A DNA stretch of 64,000 nucleotides from Rhizobium sp. JAB6 (GCF_003024605.1 NZ_PYJQ01000007.1:186001-250000), one strand, 5' to 3'; counted from the first letter of the stretch, positions 37,151 through 46,896 are shown. The notes: generated by a model from the sequence alone, not told the origin. Numbers and translations are program-made.

Positions 37151-37921
37151 TCAGGCGAACTGCCGTTCGAATGCGGCATAAATGGCAAGGAAGTCGACCG
37201 CTTTCAAGCTCTGTCCGCCGACGAGCACGCCGTTGACATGCGGAATGTCGAGAAGACTGCGTGCATTCGCGCCGCTGACGGATCCGCCGTAAAGAATTCG
37301 CATGTTCGCGCCTTCCTTGCCGAAGCGTTCGATAAGCTCCGCGCGCATGAAAGCATGAGCTTCCTCGACATCTTCGCTGGTTGGAACCACGCCGGTGCCG
37401 ATCGCCCAGACAGGCTCGTAAGCAATCACGGTCGTTGCCGCGGTCGCACCATCGGGAACGGAGCCGATCAACTCCCGTTTCAAAACGTCGAGCGTCTGGC
37501 CGCTATTGCGCTCATAGGCGGTCTCGCCGATGCAGATGATGGCGATCAGCCCGGCATCGTGGGCGGCCTGCGCTTTGGCGCGCACGAGCATATCGCTTTC
37601 GGCATGATTTCTACGACGCTCGGAATGGCCGACGATGACATGGGTGCCGAAGCAGTCGGCAATCATTTCGGCCGAAATATCGCCCGTATAGGCGCCGCTG
37701 ACCTGCTGATGGCAATCCTGGGCGCCGATGGCGAGAGGGCTGTCGTCGCAAAGCGCCGTCGCCACATAGAGCAATGTGGCCGGGGGGCACAGCAGCGTGT
37801 CGATTTTTTCCGAGAGCGGCGCCTTGACGCCATCAGCGATCGCCTTGATCTGGTCCAGGCTGGCGCGCGTGCCGTTCATCTTCCAGTTCCCGGCCAAAAG
37901 CGGCCGTATGGTCTTCGTCAT
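37151..37921 (-). CDS. tpiA: Triosephosphate isomerase
   Basis: Interconverts dihydroxyacetone phosphate and glyceraldehyde 3-phosphate. The 256-residue TIM barrel has the catalytic Lys in Ala-Gly-Asn-Trp-Lys-Met-Asn, His in Val-Gly-His-Ser-Glu-Arg-Arg, Glu in [10 protein letters not shown], and the phosphate loop Tyr-Gly-Gly-Ser-Val. ATG 37921 is preceded by GGGAGA at a good distance; the frame runs to 37990 without support. It is probably transcribed with secG. A palindrome similar to that of gnd lies about 82 bases upstream. Confidence 0.97.
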   Translation of the reverse strand: MTKTIRPLLAGNWKMNGTRASLDQIKAIADGVKAPLSEKIDTLLCPPATLLYVATALCDDSPLAIGAQDCHQQVSGAYTGDISAEMIADCFGTHVIVGHSERRRNHAESDMLVRAKAQAAHDAGLIAIICIGETAYERNSGQTLDVLKRELIGSVPDGATAATTVIAYEPVWAIGTGVVPTSEDVEEAHAFMRAELIERFGKEGANMRILYGGSVSGANARSLLDIPHVNGVLVGGQSLKAVDFLAIYAAFERQFA

Positions 37922-38002
37922 TCCGATTTCTCCCCCTATTTCATCCATCGGACTAACAAAAAGGCGGGGCAAAGGAAAGTTAGCGAACACGGCCGAAACC
38001 GG

Positions 38003-38017
38003 TTCAAATCGTTTGAA
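38003..38017. promoter_or_regulatory. Palindromic site upstream of tpiA
   Basis: TTCAAA (38003-38008) and TTTGAA (38012-38017) are perfect inverted repeats around TCG, about 82 bases before the tpiA start. The sequence is almost the same as the palindrome upstream of gnd at 26,474-26,489. Confidence 0.45.
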
Positions 38018-38058
38018 AAAAGCTTATCCGGAAAATAAATCGAATTGCGCAATGTGTT

Positions 38059-38955
38059 TCACGACGCCCGCGGATCAACGAGCCAGTTTAGCACCTTGCG
38101 CCAATCGGTCATGCGCACAGGGGTTCCGTGGTTTCCGGTTTCGAAAAGCGTAAAGCGCGTGGGATAATGCGCCTTGTAGAGTTTTTCGAACAACGCCTGC
38201 TGGTCTGCCGCGGCATAGACGGGGTCCTTGCTGCCATGGGTGAACCAGAGGGGCAGCTTTGCCTTATAGAAGGCGCTCTTTGTGAAATCCGGATCGGTGA
38301 CGCCGCTCAGGATCGCCATGCCCTTCAGCCGCTTGACGCTTTCGGCGTCGCGGGTGATGCCCCAGCAGATGAAGCTCCCCATGGAAGCGCAGGTGAGTAT
38401 GACGGGCTTGCCGCCGGATTGCTCGTAGGAATAACGGATGAGCGCGGCGATATCGGCAACGCCGTTGCTATCGAAACCTCGGACGCTGGGGGCATAATAG
38501 GTGCCGCCGTTCCTGTAAGCCAGGTTCTTCAGCCGGTTGAAATTGCCGCCGAACGTATAGTCGTTGGAGCCGAGCCGGCGGTCGCCGCCGCGACCGTGGA
38601 TGAAGATCACGGTAAAGGCCTGCTTCGATGCCGGGCCTATGCGGGTGACATCGACCTTGCGGCCGCCGATCTCAAGCGTTTCGTCCTCCTGCGCCTTCCA
38701 GCGCACGCCGGTATCGATATAGGCAGGCTTGACGCGCTTTTCCGGAATCTGGTCGCGGCCGTTGATATCCCTCATCTCCTGGTAATCGATCGTCTGGAAG
38801 GCGCCGTTATCATGGCTTTCGATGACCGTCTGGCTGGAAAACAGCTCATCCTTGAAGGGCTTGAGCATTTCGGCGGAGGCTCCAGAGGCAGCCGACAGAA
38901 GCAAAATCCCCGAGATTGCGGACAGGATGGGCAAATGAGCTGTGGACATTGGCAT
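38059..38955 (-). CDS. Exported alpha/beta hydrolase family protein
   Basis: A 298-residue protein with a signal peptide (about residues 1-28, ending Ala-Ser-Gly-Ala-Ser-Ala). The hydrolase fold is shown by the oxyanion segment Phe-Ile-His-Gly-Arg-Gly-Gly-Asp, the nucleophile elbow Cys-Ala-Ser-Met-Gly-Ser (Ser in an A-S-M-G context rather than G-x-S-x-G), the acid in Thr-His-Gly-Ser-Lys-Asp-Pro-Val, and His in Gly-Asn-His-Gly. It is therefore probably a periplasmic esterase or lipase-like enzyme of unknown substrate. GGAGG precedes ATG 38955. It is divergent from parE. Confidence 0.75.
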   Translation of the reverse strand: MPMSTAHLPILSAISGILLLSAASGASAEMLKPFKDELFSSQTVIESHDNGAFQTIDYQEMRDINGRDQIPEKRVKPAYIDTGVRWKAQEDETLEIGGRKVDVTRIGPASKQAFTVIFIHGRGGDRRLGSNDYTFGGNFNRLKNLAYRNGGTYYAPSVRGFDSNGVADIAALIRYSYEQSGGKPVILTCASMGSFICWGITRDAESVKRLKGMAILSGVTDPDFTKSAFYKAKLPLWFTHGSKDPVYAAADQQALFEKLYKAHYPTRFTLFETGNHGTPVRMTDWRKVLNWLVDPRAS

Positions 38956-39161
38956 GCGGATACTTCCTCCGATCGGCCATCGGGCTTGCCATTCTTCACC
39001 CGGCAACGCAAATCTCTTAATAATCGGCGCCGTCGTCGGGCACCCATCGCTCTTGTGTGCCGTTTCTGGCAGAATCACGATGATTCGCGAATACCGGCGA
39101 CAAATGCGATAATAAGAGGGGTCTGGCCCCACCAGAACAAATCTGAGCAGCTTGAAATTCT

Positions 39162-41225
39162 ATGGACAATAGCAACGATCTCTTCTCCGGCCTCCCCCGT
39201 TCGCCGAAATCGGCCGCGGCGGAAAAGCCGGCCGCAAAGACAGAAAAGCCGGCTCCTGTCCCCGCACAGCGCCCGGCTGCGACGACGCAGTCGTCGGAAG
39301 AATATGGCGCGAGTTCCATCCGTGTTCTCGAAGGGCTGGAGCCCGTGCGTATGCGTCCCGGGATGTATATCGGCGGCACGGACGAGAAGGCGTTGCATCA
39401 CCTTTTCGCCGAAGTCATCGACAACTCCATGGATGAGGCCGTGGCCGGCCACGCCAATTTCATCGAAGTCTATCTCGATCGGGACGGTTATCTCACCGTC
39501 ACCGATAACGGCCGCGGCATTCCCGTGGAAAACCACCCGCAGGTGCCCGACAAATCGACGCTCGAAGTCATCATGACCAAGCTGCACGCCGGCGGCAAAT
39601 TCGACGGCAAGGCTTATGAGACCTCGGGCGGTCTGCATGGCGTTGGCGTGTCCGTCGTCAACGCGCTGTCGGATGATCTGGAAGTCGAGGTCGCCCGCAA
39701 CCGCAAGCTCTATCGCCAGCGCTTCTCGCGTGGCCTGCCGGTCGGCGGCCTGGAAGAACTGGGCGATGTGCATAACCGGCGCGGCACCCGCGTCCGCTTC
39801 CATCCCGATCCGCAGATATTCGGCGAGCACGCCCGCTTCGATCCTGCGCGCGTCTTCCGCATGGCTCGTTCCAAAGCTTATCTGTTCGGCGGCGTCGAAA
39901 TCCGCTGGAGCTGCGATCCCGAGCTGGCACCCGAAGGCGCCGATGTTCCGGAAAAGGCGGTCTTTCATTTTCCGGGCGGCCTAAAGGACTATCTCAAGGC
40001 GACGATGGGCAACGAGTTCACCGTTACCCGCGAGATCTTTGCCGGCAAGTCGGAGAAGGAAAGCGGTCACGGCTCGCTCGAATGGGCGATCACCTGGTAT
40101 GGCGGCGACCCGCAGATTCATTCCTATTGCAATACGATTCCGACCCCGGAAGGCGGCACGCATGAGGCGGGCCTCCGCATCGCCTTGACCAAGGGGCTGA
40201 AGAACTACGCCGATCTCACCCAAAACAAACGTGCGGCCAATATCACGACGGACGACGTGATGATTTCGGGCGTCGGCATGCTGTCGATCTTCATCCGTGA
40301 GCCCGAATTCGTCGGCCAGACGAAGGACAAGCTCGCGACGGTCGAGGCTCAGCGCATCGTCGAAAACGCGCTGCGCGATCCCTTCGACCATTATCTTGCC
40401 GACAACCCGGCCGAAGCCGAAAAGCTGCTGGAATGGGTGATCGAGCGCTCGGAAGAGCGCATGCGCCGCCGCAAGGAAAAGGAAGTCAATCGCAAGACCG
40501 CCGTGCGCAAGCTGCGGCTGCCCGGCAAGCTGGCGGATTGCTCCCAGAGTGCTGCCGAAGGCGCCGAACTCTTCCTTGTCGAGGGCGATTCGGCAGGCGG
40601 TTCGGCCAAGCAGGCGCGAAACCGAACGAACCAGGCGATCCTGCCGCTGCGCGGCAAGATCCTGAACGTCGCCAGCGCCGGCCGCGAGAAGCTTTCCGCC
40701 AACCAGCAGATCGCCGATCTCGTCCAGGCGCTTGGCTGCGGCACGCGCACGAAATATCGCGAGGAAGATCTCCGTTATCAGCGCATTGTCGTCATGACCG
40801 ATGCCGACGTCGACGGCGCGCACATCGCATCGCTGCTGATCACCTTCTTCTATCAGGAGATGCCTGAGCTGATACGCCAGGGCCATCTGTTCCTGGCCGT
40901 CCCGCCCCTCTACAAGATTACCCAGGGTTCGAAATCGATCTATGCCCGCGACGATGCCCATCGGCAGGAACTGATGGCAACGGAATTCAAGGGCAAAGGC
41001 AAGGTCGAGATCAGCCGCTTCAAAGGTCTGGGGGAAATGCTGCCTGCTCAGCTCAAGGAAACGACGATGGACCCGGCCAAGCGCACACTGCTGCGCGTCG
41101 AGATCGACGAAGTGGATTTCGAAGGCACGCGGGATGCCGTCGACAATCTGATGGGCACCAAGGCCGACGCTCGCTTCCGCTTCATTCAGGAGCGCGCTGC
41201 CTTTGCCGAGGATCTGGATATCTGA
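39162..41225 (+). CDS. parE: DNA topoisomerase IV subunit B
   Basis: ATPase subunit of topoisomerase IV, which decatenates daughter chromosomes. The 687-residue protein starts with a Pro/Lys-rich extension of about 50 residues, then the GHKL ATPase domain (Glu-Val-Ile-Asp-Asn-Ser-Met-Asp-Glu, Asp-Asn-Gly-Arg-Gly-Ile-Pro, Gly-Leu-His-Gly-Val-Gly), a transducer domain, and the TOPRIM domain (Val-Glu-Gly-Asp-Ser-Ala-Gly-Gly and Asp-Ala-Asp-Val-Asp-Gly-Ala-His). Ser-Ala-Lys-Gln-Ala-Arg-Asn-Arg in the TOPRIM region identifies ParE rather than GyrB. It appears monocistronic. Confidence 0.96.
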   Translation: MDNSNDLFSGLPRSPKSAAAEKPAAKTEKPAPVPAQRPAATTQSSEEYGASSIRVLEGLEPVRMRPGMYIGGTDEKALHHLFAEVIDNSMDEAVAGHANFIEVYLDRDGYLTVTDNGRGIPVENHPQVPDKSTLEVIMTKLHAGGKFDGKAYETSGGLHGVGVSVVNALSDDLEVEVARNRKLYRQRFSRGLPVGGLEELGDVHNRRGTRVRFHPDPQIFGEHARFDPARVFRMARSKAYLFGGVEIRWSCDPELAPEGADVPEKAVFHFPGGLKDYLKATMGNEFTVTREIFAGKSEKESGHGSLEWAITWYGGDPQIHSYCNTIPTPEGGTHEAGLRIALTKGLKNYADLTQNKRAANITTDDVMISGVGMLSIFIREPEFVGQTKDKLATVEAQRIVENALRDPFDHYLADNPAEAEKLLEWVIERSEERMRRRKEKEVNRKTAVRKLRLPGKLADCSQSAAEGAELFLVEGDSAGGSAKQARNRTNQAILPLRGKILNVASAGREKLSANQQIADLVQALGCGTRTKYREEDLRYQRIVVMTDADVDGAHIASLLITFFYQEMPELIRQGHLFLAVPPLYKITQGSKSIYARDDAHRQELMATEFKGKGKVEISRFKGLGEMLPAQLKETTMDPAKRTLLRVEIDEVDFEGTRDAVDNLMGTKADARFRFIQERAAFAEDLDI

Positions 41226-41422
41226 GGCGGCCAGCCGCCTATAACGGTTTCAATCCCACGCGGAAAATTCAGTCTTTTGCGGTCAGGATGACTCGTCATC
41301 CTCTCCGACAGCTTCACTACGGCTTGCAGGATAGTCGTGCTATTGTCATGACGGCTGAATAAGAAGCATGGAGCCGTTGCTCTTGAAACGGCCAAGATCA
41401 TACCCCATAACCGGATGATCTA

Positions 41423-42625
41423 GTGCAGAGGGGTGAAGTAAGTCCGGTGGGTGTATTTGAACGTCATAAGCCGAGAGAGCATCGGTGGCTGGGGCCGAGC
41501 GCGCATGCGCGCATGCCTTTGATCCCATCCATTTCCGCGGCGCGCTGGCTGCTGATTCTGATTGCCGTTGCCGGTATTTATTTCTTTTACGGCTTTCTCG
41601 TTCCGGTTCTGGCCGCCGCGGTGATCGGCTTTGCCACCTGGCCGCTCTACAGCGATATCGTTCGCCGCACTGGCGGCAATACGACGGTTGCCGCCACCAT
41701 CGCAATTGCATTCATCGTGACCTTTCTGGTGCTGCCGATCGTCCTTTCCGCTCTTTATATGGCCGGAGAAGTACGCGATTGGTTCGGCTGGGCGATCCAT
41801 GTGAACCGTGACGGAGCGCCGCCGCCGCAATGGATTTTGGCGTTGCCGGTCGTCGGTTCCTGGCTCGGCGAACAGTGGACGCAATATGTCGGCAGTCCGG
41901 GCTCGCTCGGTGAACTGGCACAGCTCGTAAGCGGCGCTCATATCGGCAATATCTACAGGGCAGTGCTTGCAGCCGGCGGTGGCGCCTTCCACGTCGTGTT
42001 GACCTTGCTCTTCATGCTGATCGCCCTGTTCTTCATTTATCGCGACGGCTCGACCTTCGTTCGTCAGGTCGATCTGCTCGGCGAGCGTATCCTTCCCAAT
42101 CGCTGGGAACGGATTTCCCGTGTCGTGCCGGCGACGATCAGCTCTACCGTCATGGGCATGACGCTGATCGCCATCGGTGAAGGCATCGTTCTCGGCGTAG
42201 CCTATTGGATTGCCGGCGCTCCTTCTGCAATCACCCTCGGCGTTCTCACCGGCGTCATGGCCCTTGTCCCGGGCGGCGCGCCGCTTTCGATGTCGCTTGT
42301 CTCGATCTATCTCGTCGCCAGCGGCTCGCTCTGGGCCGGCATCGCCCTCTTTCTCTGGGGTACGATCGAGCTTTTCATTGTCGATAAGACGCTTCGTCCG
42401 AAGCTTGTCGGCGGTCCGATCAAGCTGCCCTTCCTTCCAACCTTTTTCGGCCTGGTGGGGGGCGTGAAGACCATGGGCTTCCTCGGGCTCTTCATCGGCC
42501 CTGTACTGATGGCTATCATCGTCGCCATCTGGCGCGAATGGATTCGCGAAGCCGAATTGATCGAGGAACAACAGGCGCAGGAACCCGAGCTACAGTTGCA
42601 TGTTCGGGACGCCGCCGAGGGCTGA
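41423..42625 (+). CDS. AI-2E (PerM/TqsA) family transporter
   Basis: A 400-residue membrane protein with about eight hydrophobic segments and the family features Trp-Pro-Leu-Tyr-Ser near the start and a Gly/Pro-rich stretch Val-Pro-Gly-Gly-Ala-Pro-Leu-Ser in the C-terminal half. Members export autoinducer-2 (TqsA), antiport Na+/H+, or have unknown substrates, so no substrate is assigned. The start is uncertain: GTG 41423 is the longest, GTG 41447 or ATG 41513 would remove a hydrophilic lead. It converges on the GNAT gene with a four-base gap. Confidence 0.85.
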   Translation: MQRGEVSPVGVFERHKPREHRWLGPSAHARMPLIPSISAARWLLILIAVAGIYFFYGFLVPVLAAAVIGFATWPLYSDIVRRTGGNTTVAATIAIAFIVTFLVLPIVLSALYMAGEVRDWFGWAIHVNRDGAPPPQWILALPVVGSWLGEQWTQYVGSPGSLGELAQLVSGAHIGNIYRAVLAAGGGAFHVVLTLLFMLIALFFIYRDGSTFVRQVDLLGERILPNRWERISRVVPATISSTVMGMTLIAIGEGIVLGVAYWIAGAPSAITLGVLTGVMALVPGGAPLSMSLVSIYLVASGSLWAGIALFLWGTIELFIVDKTLRPKLVGGPIKLPFLPTFFGLVGGVKTMGFLGLFIGPVLMAIIVAIWREWIREAELIEEQQAQEPELQLHVRDAAEG

Positions 42626-42629
42626 TCGC

Positions 42630-43097
42630 TCAGCTGGTTTGTTTCAGCCGTTTTTCCATAAACAGGCTCAACGGATCCGGCTGATAGCTGCCGAAAGGCG
42701 GAATTTCGAGATAGCCGAATTTCCGGTAGAGGCCGATCGCTTCCGGTTGATATATGCCGGTTTCCAGCCGCACCGTGGAAAGGCCTTTTTCGAGCGCCGC
42801 CGCCTCGAGCGTTTCCATGAGCCTGCGTGCGACGCTTTGGCCCCTGGCGGCCGGATCGACGAACATGCGCTTGATCTCCGCCGTGCCGTCACCGGCTTCC
42901 ACCAGGGCGCAACATCCGACGATCACCTCCTCCACCCTGGCGACCCAGAAGGTCACCTCCGCCTTCTCCAGCGAAGACAGATCGAGCATATGGTTGCTCT
43001 CTGCCGGATAGAGCGATTCCGCATAGGCGCTCGACATGTCGAGAAGGCGGATAACGCCCTGCTGACGCGGGGATTCGATGGCAATCGTCAATGACAA
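42630..43097 (-). CDS. GNAT family N-acetyltransferase
   Basis: A 155-residue acetyltransferase of the GNAT superfamily. The acetyl-CoA loop reads Ala-Arg-Gly-Gln-Ser-Val-Ala-Arg-Arg-Leu-Met (RGQxxA in place of RxxGxG/A), preceded by Arg-Met-Phe-Val-Asp-Pro, and the C-terminal Leu-Tyr-Arg-Lys-Phe-Gly-Tyr matches motif B. Substrate unknown. The start is TTG 43097, supported by GGAGG six bases upstream, an unusual but convincing initiation site. The DUF2336 gene lies 34 bases upstream on the same strand and may share a transcript. Confidence 0.85.
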   Translation of the reverse strand: MSLTIAIESPRQQGVIRLLDMSSAYAESLYPAESNHMLDLSSLEKAEVTFWVARVEEVIVGCCALVEAGDGTAEIKRMFVDPAARGQSVARRLMETLEAAALEKGLSTVRLETGIYQPEAIGLYRKFGYLEIPPFGSYQPDPLSLFMEKRLKQTS

Positions 43098-43131
43098 GAT
43101 GAACCTCCGAGGATAGAGCGCCTGCTGGGTA

Positions 43132-44271
43132 TCACGCGGCTGCTAGCGTCGCCAGCGCGGCGAAGCTGCGCGCGGTCTGCCGCCGCTCGGCATTGGCTAG
43201 CTTCTCGACCATGTCGAGGAGCTGTGTTGCGGCGGCGGGGCCTGGACCCGTGAGGCGGAACTTGCGCATCAGCCGCGAAGAAACGTCTTGGAGCATCGCC
43301 GTACCGTTCCCGCGGGAGGATTCGCGCCGGATCATCGTCGCCTCGACGAAGATCGTGCTGATATCGCTAGGCAGTCCGGCGCTTTCGTAGAGTGCCCGCA
43401 GGGCATGGACGCGCCCCCTGGAAACGATCGAGCGTACGCGCCGCTCCTCGCATCCGGAAAGATTGGTGATCGCGCAGGTAAAGAAATCGACCCTGCCGGA
43501 GCAGAGCGCGTGCATCAGGAATGCCGGCGTCAGCCAGCCGCTCCGCCTTAGATGCTCGACCAGATCAGGCAATTGCTCGTGCTCGGCCGTTCCTGCAATG
43601 GCGACCGTTGCGGATTCCGTCGCCTCGCGCGTGACCTGCTGTAGCCTGGAGCTGTCGACAAAACTCTGGACGAGAGGCGATCCGGAAAGCGCCTCGCTGA
43701 CCTTGCGCATCAGCAGGTGTCTAATGTCGGAAGACAAGATATCGCGGGAAAGAAGCAATCCGCGTATGTCGGCGCAATCGCCCATGCGCTCGGCTATGCG
43801 TTTGAGCGAAGCCTGCGAAAGCAAGGCACCGTCGTTCTCGAGCAGACACAGAATTTCGGCCTCTCCGCCGATCTCGGCAAGTGCGGCGCAGACGGCACGC
43901 GGCACCTCCCCGCGCGACGCGATCAGCAACCGCGTGATTTCGCTGCCCCTTAATGCGAGATCGACGAGATCGGCATCGGTGAACACGGGCGAAAAAAGAA
44001 TGATTTGTCCGGCGATTTCAGGCTGATCCTCGGCTAGAGATAGAATGACGTTCCTCGGGGCACCGGCCGAATGCGCGACCGCTTCGGCAAGTGCCAGCCG
44101 CACGCGGGGAGACGGATCATCAAGCAGGTAGGTCATCGCCATTTCGGCGGCTGCACGTTCTTCCCCAGGCATCTCCGATTGCAGATAGGCCCTGCCGAGC
44201 GCATTGGCCGCCCGGGTTCTGCTTTCTGCCTTGGCGGTTTCAGCCCAGCGAAGGAATGCTTCTATGATCAC
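43132..44271 (-). CDS. DUF2336 domain-containing protein
   Basis: A 379-residue alpha-helical protein of family DUF2336, found mainly in alphaproteobacteria and of unknown function. It resembles HEAT-repeat proteins: repeated short helices such as Leu-Leu-Asp-Asp-Pro-Ser-Pro-Arg-Val-Arg-Leu-Ala-Leu-Ala, Ala-Pro-Arg-Asn-Val-Ile-Leu-Ser-Leu-Ala, and Glu-Val-Pro-Arg-Ala-Val-Cys-Ala-Ala-Leu. There is no signal peptide or membrane segment. GTG 44271 gives the family-typical start Met-Ile-Ile-Glu-Ala-Phe-Leu-Arg-Trp. The leader just upstream contains two mutually exclusive GC-rich hairpins. Confidence 0.85.
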   Translation of the reverse strand: MIIEAFLRWAETAKAESRTRAANALGRAYLQSEMPGEERAAAEMAMTYLLDDPSPRVRLALAEAVAHSAGAPRNVILSLAEDQPEIAGQIILFSPVFTDADLVDLALRGSEITRLLIASRGEVPRAVCAALAEIGGEAEILCLLENDGALLSQASLKRIAERMGDCADIRGLLLSRDILSSDIRHLLMRKVSEALSGSPLVQSFVDSSRLQQVTREATESATVAIAGTAEHEQLPDLVEHLRRSGWLTPAFLMHALCSGRVDFFTCAITNLSGCEERRVRSIVSRGRVHALRALYESAGLPSDISTIFVEATMIRRESSRGNGTAMLQDVSSRLMRKFRLTGPGPAAATQLLDMVEKLANAERRQTARSFAALATLAAA

Positions 44272-44275
44272 GTAA

Positions 44276-44308
44276 CGCCCCGATATCGGCGGGGCGATTC
44301 TTGCCCCG
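44276..44308 (-). promoter_or_regulatory. Mutually exclusive hairpins in the leader of the DUF2336 gene
   Basis: CGGGGCG (44290-44296) can pair either with CGCCCCG (44276-44282, seven pairs) or with GCCCCG (44303-44308, six pairs), but not both. The element is directly upstream of the GTG start at 44271. The left-hand hairpin would be right at the ribosome binding region. Whether it is a switch or chance GC-rich sequence is unknown. Confidence 0.35.
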
Positions 44309-44398
44309 CAAATTCCTAGGGTTCACCTTATCCGGCAAAGGTTTACGGGACGTTTACCTTGCTTGTTAACCTCTCGGCTGTCGGGCATGGCGGCGCCT

Positions 44399-45004
44399 TC
44401 AAGGCGCCTTTGGCCTCATCATCTCGAAGACCTCGCTGCCCTCGCTATAATCCATGTAGCCCATGCGCGCGACGGGACGCGCCAGCGCCATGTCCAGCCG
44501 GCCCTCGTGAATAATCGTCTCATCGATATGGATCCCGACGACCTGGCCGATGACCATGATATTTTCCGATGTCTCTCCATCGAGACCCTTGGGCTGCAGG
44601 ATTTCAGTCACGCGGCATTCGAGCACGGCAAAGGCTTCGGCGACATAGGGGGCATCGACCAACTCGCCAGACCGGGCGGTCAGCCCGGCTAGTTCGAATT
44701 CGTTAACGCCGTAGGGAACGGCAATCGAAGAATGGTTCATCTTCTCCACGATATGGCGGCTGACGAGATTGGCGGTAAAGACGCCGGTTTCCTCGACATT
44801 GCGCACGCTGTCCTTTCTGCCGGCGGACGAAAACATCACTAGCTTCGGCCGATCGCTGACGGCATTGAAAAAGGAATAGGGCGAGAGGTTCAGCGAACTG
44901 TCCCTGCCCTTGCTGCCGATCCAGCCGATCGGCCGTGGCGCGACGATTGCCTTGAAAGGATCATGTGCCAAACCGTGGCGATTGGTGTCCGTCGTATAGA
45001 ACAT
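44399..45004 (-). CDS. Flavin reductase-like domain protein
   Basis: A 201-residue FMN-binding split-barrel protein. The family features are Asp-Pro-Phe-Lys-Ala-Ile-Val-Ala-Pro-Arg-Pro-Ile-Gly-Trp-Ile at the start and Leu-Ser-Pro-Tyr-Ser-Phe-Phe-Asn-Ala-Val-Ser. Such proteins reduce flavin with NAD(P)H to supply monooxygenases, or act as FMN oxidoreductases. ATG 45004 overlaps the stop of the nitroreductase gene in TGATG, so the two are translationally coupled. The stop lies within an eight-base-pair GC palindrome (44,392-44,408) that may act as a 3' stem. Confidence 0.85.
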   Translation of the reverse strand: MFYTTDTNRHGLAHDPFKAIVAPRPIGWIGSKGRDSSLNLSPYSFFNAVSDRPKLVMFSSAGRKDSVRNVEETGVFTANLVSRHIVEKMNHSSIAVPYGVNEFELAGLTARSGELVDAPYVAEAFAVLECRVTEILQPKGLDGETSENIMVIGQVVGIHIDETIIHEGRLDMALARPVARMGYMDYSEGSEVFEMMRPKAP

Positions 45005-45591
45005 CACGCGTCCTCGCCGCCGATCCAAGTCACTGTTTCCGATAGTTCCGGGCGCGGGCGTTCGACCGGCGGGAAGCTTGTCGAACCGATATGGATGAAG
45101 CCGGCCACCTTCTCGCCCGGCTGGACGCCGAGCAGCGGATGGGCGCGCTCGTCGAAGGCGAACCATTCGGTCAGCCAATTGGAGACCCAGCCATGGGCAT
45201 TGGCCGCGATCAGCAGATTCATGCAAAGCGCACCCGCCGACATCAGCTGTTCCCATTCCGGGATCTTGAAATGCGGCGCTGCCTTGCTCACGACCGCGAT
45301 GACCACCGGGGCACGGGTGAAGCGGGTGCGCTCGACCTGGATCATCTCCTCCGACAGGTCAGGCTTGGCCTGCAGCGCAAGCTTCAGCAACTCTTCACCG
45401 ATGCGGACACGTTCGCCGCCGCGATAGACGATGAAACGCCAGGGTGCGAGCTTGCCGTGATCCGGCACACGTGACGCCAACCGGAGAATCTCTTCGATTT
45501 CAGCCTTGTCCGGCCCCGGCTCCGACATTTGGAACGCGGGAATGGATCGGCGCACCGCGAGATAATCGACCAGCTTGATATCGCTTTTCAT
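45004..45591 (-). CDS. Nitroreductase family protein
   Basis: A 195-residue FMN-dependent nitroreductase homologue. Evidence is the phosphate-contact Arg-Arg-Ser-Ile-Pro-Ala-Phe start, [13 protein letters not shown], the central Met-Asn-Leu-Leu-Ile-Ala-Ala and Gly-Trp-Val-Ser-Asn-Trp segments, and the length. It is like E. coli YdjA in using a short fold. The true substrate is unknown. ATG 45591 gives the standard length; a frame to 45912 is unsupported. The following flavin reductase-like gene is coupled to it, so the pair may act on the same compound or share FMN. Confidence 0.88.
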   Translation of the reverse strand: MKSDIKLVDYLAVRRSIPAFQMSEPGPDKAEIEEILRLASRVPDHGKLAPWRFIVYRGGERVRIGEELLKLALQAKPDLSEEMIQVERTRFTRAPVVIAVVSKAAPHFKIPEWEQLMSAGALCMNLLIAANAHGWVSNWLTEWFAFDERAHPLLGVQPGEKVAGFIHIGSTSFPPVERPRPELSETVTWIGGEDA

Positions 45592-45700
45592 TGAGGAACT
45601 GCCTTCATTTGGGCTTGTGGTAGGATGTAGGTCTTGAATTTGCCACCGCATTGGTTTTGAAGTGGCGTGTGTTTTATCGGAAGTCAATCGGTTGGTATCC

Positions 45701-46816
45701 ATGTCAGGCATTTCATCCGCTCGCCGATTGAGCGCGATTTTCGCGATGCTTGCGAGCATGAGCACCGCCGTCTCGGCGCAAGATGCCTTCAAGGAATTCA
45801 AGCAGCTTGACGGCAGCGTAAAGATGCCGAAGCTCAACGCCTTCGTGGCACCGAATGGCGAGAATTCGGCCGCGCGGACGTTGCGCGACGTTTCCCTCGA
45901 AGCGAAGCTCACGCCTCAGAGCGGCCCGCAGCAGCAGGGCCTTGCCTGGTATGTCTTCAGCCCGATAGCGGGGGCCGATGGCAAGCTGCCGCTGGTCGCC
46001 AGCTCGCGCGGAGGCTCTGCCTCCTTTCACCTTTTGCCCGGCGATTACTTCGTCAACGTCTCCTTCGGCCGCGCCGGTGTCACCAAGCGGTTGACCGTGC
46101 CAGTCAGCGGCGACACCCAGAAGCAGACGATGGTGCTCGATGCCGGCGGCATGGTCCTGAACGCCGTATCCGGGCCTGATGTCCGTATCCCTCCGAACGA
46201 GCTGAGCTTCTCGATCTATTCGAGCGAAGCCAAGGACGACGGTGAGCGCGGTCTTGTCATGGACGACGTCAAACCGAACACGCTGGTCGGCCTCAGTGCC
46301 GGCACTTATCACGTTGTCTCCGAATATGGCGAGGTCAACGCCGTCATCCGCGCCGATATTCAGGTGGAAGCCGGCAAGGTGACGGAAGCGACCATCCAGC
46401 ACAGGGCGGCAAAGATCACCTTCAAGCTGGTTTCGGACGCCGGCGGCGAGGCGATTGCCGATACCGCCTGGTCGATCCTGACATCCGCAGGCGATATCGT
46501 TGGGGAAAGCGTCAGCGCATTTCCGACCATGGTGCTTGCGGAAGGCCGCTACACGGCCGTCGCCCGCAACAAGGACAAGATCTATCAGCGCGACTTTACC
46601 GTTGCCGCCGGCATGAATACGGATGTCGAGGTGCTGATGAAGCAGCAGCAGCCGCAGGATGCCGATACCGAACAATCGGCCCGACAGCTGCCAATCCAGA
46701 TGCCGCCAATGCGCCAGAGCCAGACGCCGCCGGCTACGACCAACCAGCAGCCGCTGCCCACCTATGAACAATTGGCGCCTGCCGCTGGCGGAGACGACGG
46801 CGATAGCATGGATTGA
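45701..46816 (+). CDS. Exported protein of unknown function
   Basis: A 371-residue protein with a signal peptide (about 1-26, ending Ala-Val-Ser-Ala-Gln). I do not recognise a named family. The body looks like three or four beta-sandwich repeats, each with a Gly-Asp-Tyr/Gly-Thr-Tyr/Gly-Arg-Tyr element: [17 protein letters not shown], and Ala-Glu-Gly-Arg-Tyr-Thr-Ala-Val. Such spaced turns are typical of carboxypeptidase-regulatory-like or prealbumin-like folds. The last 60 residues are Gln/Pro-rich. It is likely periplasmic or surface-bound. It stands alone, divergent from the nitroreductase gene. Confidence 0.7.
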   Translation: MSGISSARRLSAIFAMLASMSTAVSAQDAFKEFKQLDGSVKMPKLNAFVAPNGENSAARTLRDVSLEAKLTPQSGPQQQGLAWYVFSPIAGADGKLPLVASSRGGSASFHLLPGDYFVNVSFGRAGVTKRLTVPVSGDTQKQTMVLDAGGMVLNAVSGPDVRIPPNELSFSIYSSEAKDDGERGLVMDDVKPNTLVGLSAGTYHVVSEYGEVNAVIRADIQVEAGKVTEATIQHRAAKITFKLVSDAGGEAIADTAWSILTSAGDIVGESVSAFPTMVLAEGRYTAVARNKDKIYQRDFTVAAGMNTDVEVLMKQQQPQDADTEQSARQLPIQMPPMRQSQTPPATTNQQPLPTYEQLAPAAGGDDGDSMD

Positions 46817-46896
46817 CGGCGGAAACGGGCGCGATTGTGGCCGCTAGCGCAAACATCCATGCCGTCACCGCTCGCGGAGACAAGGGGCGGTACTTA

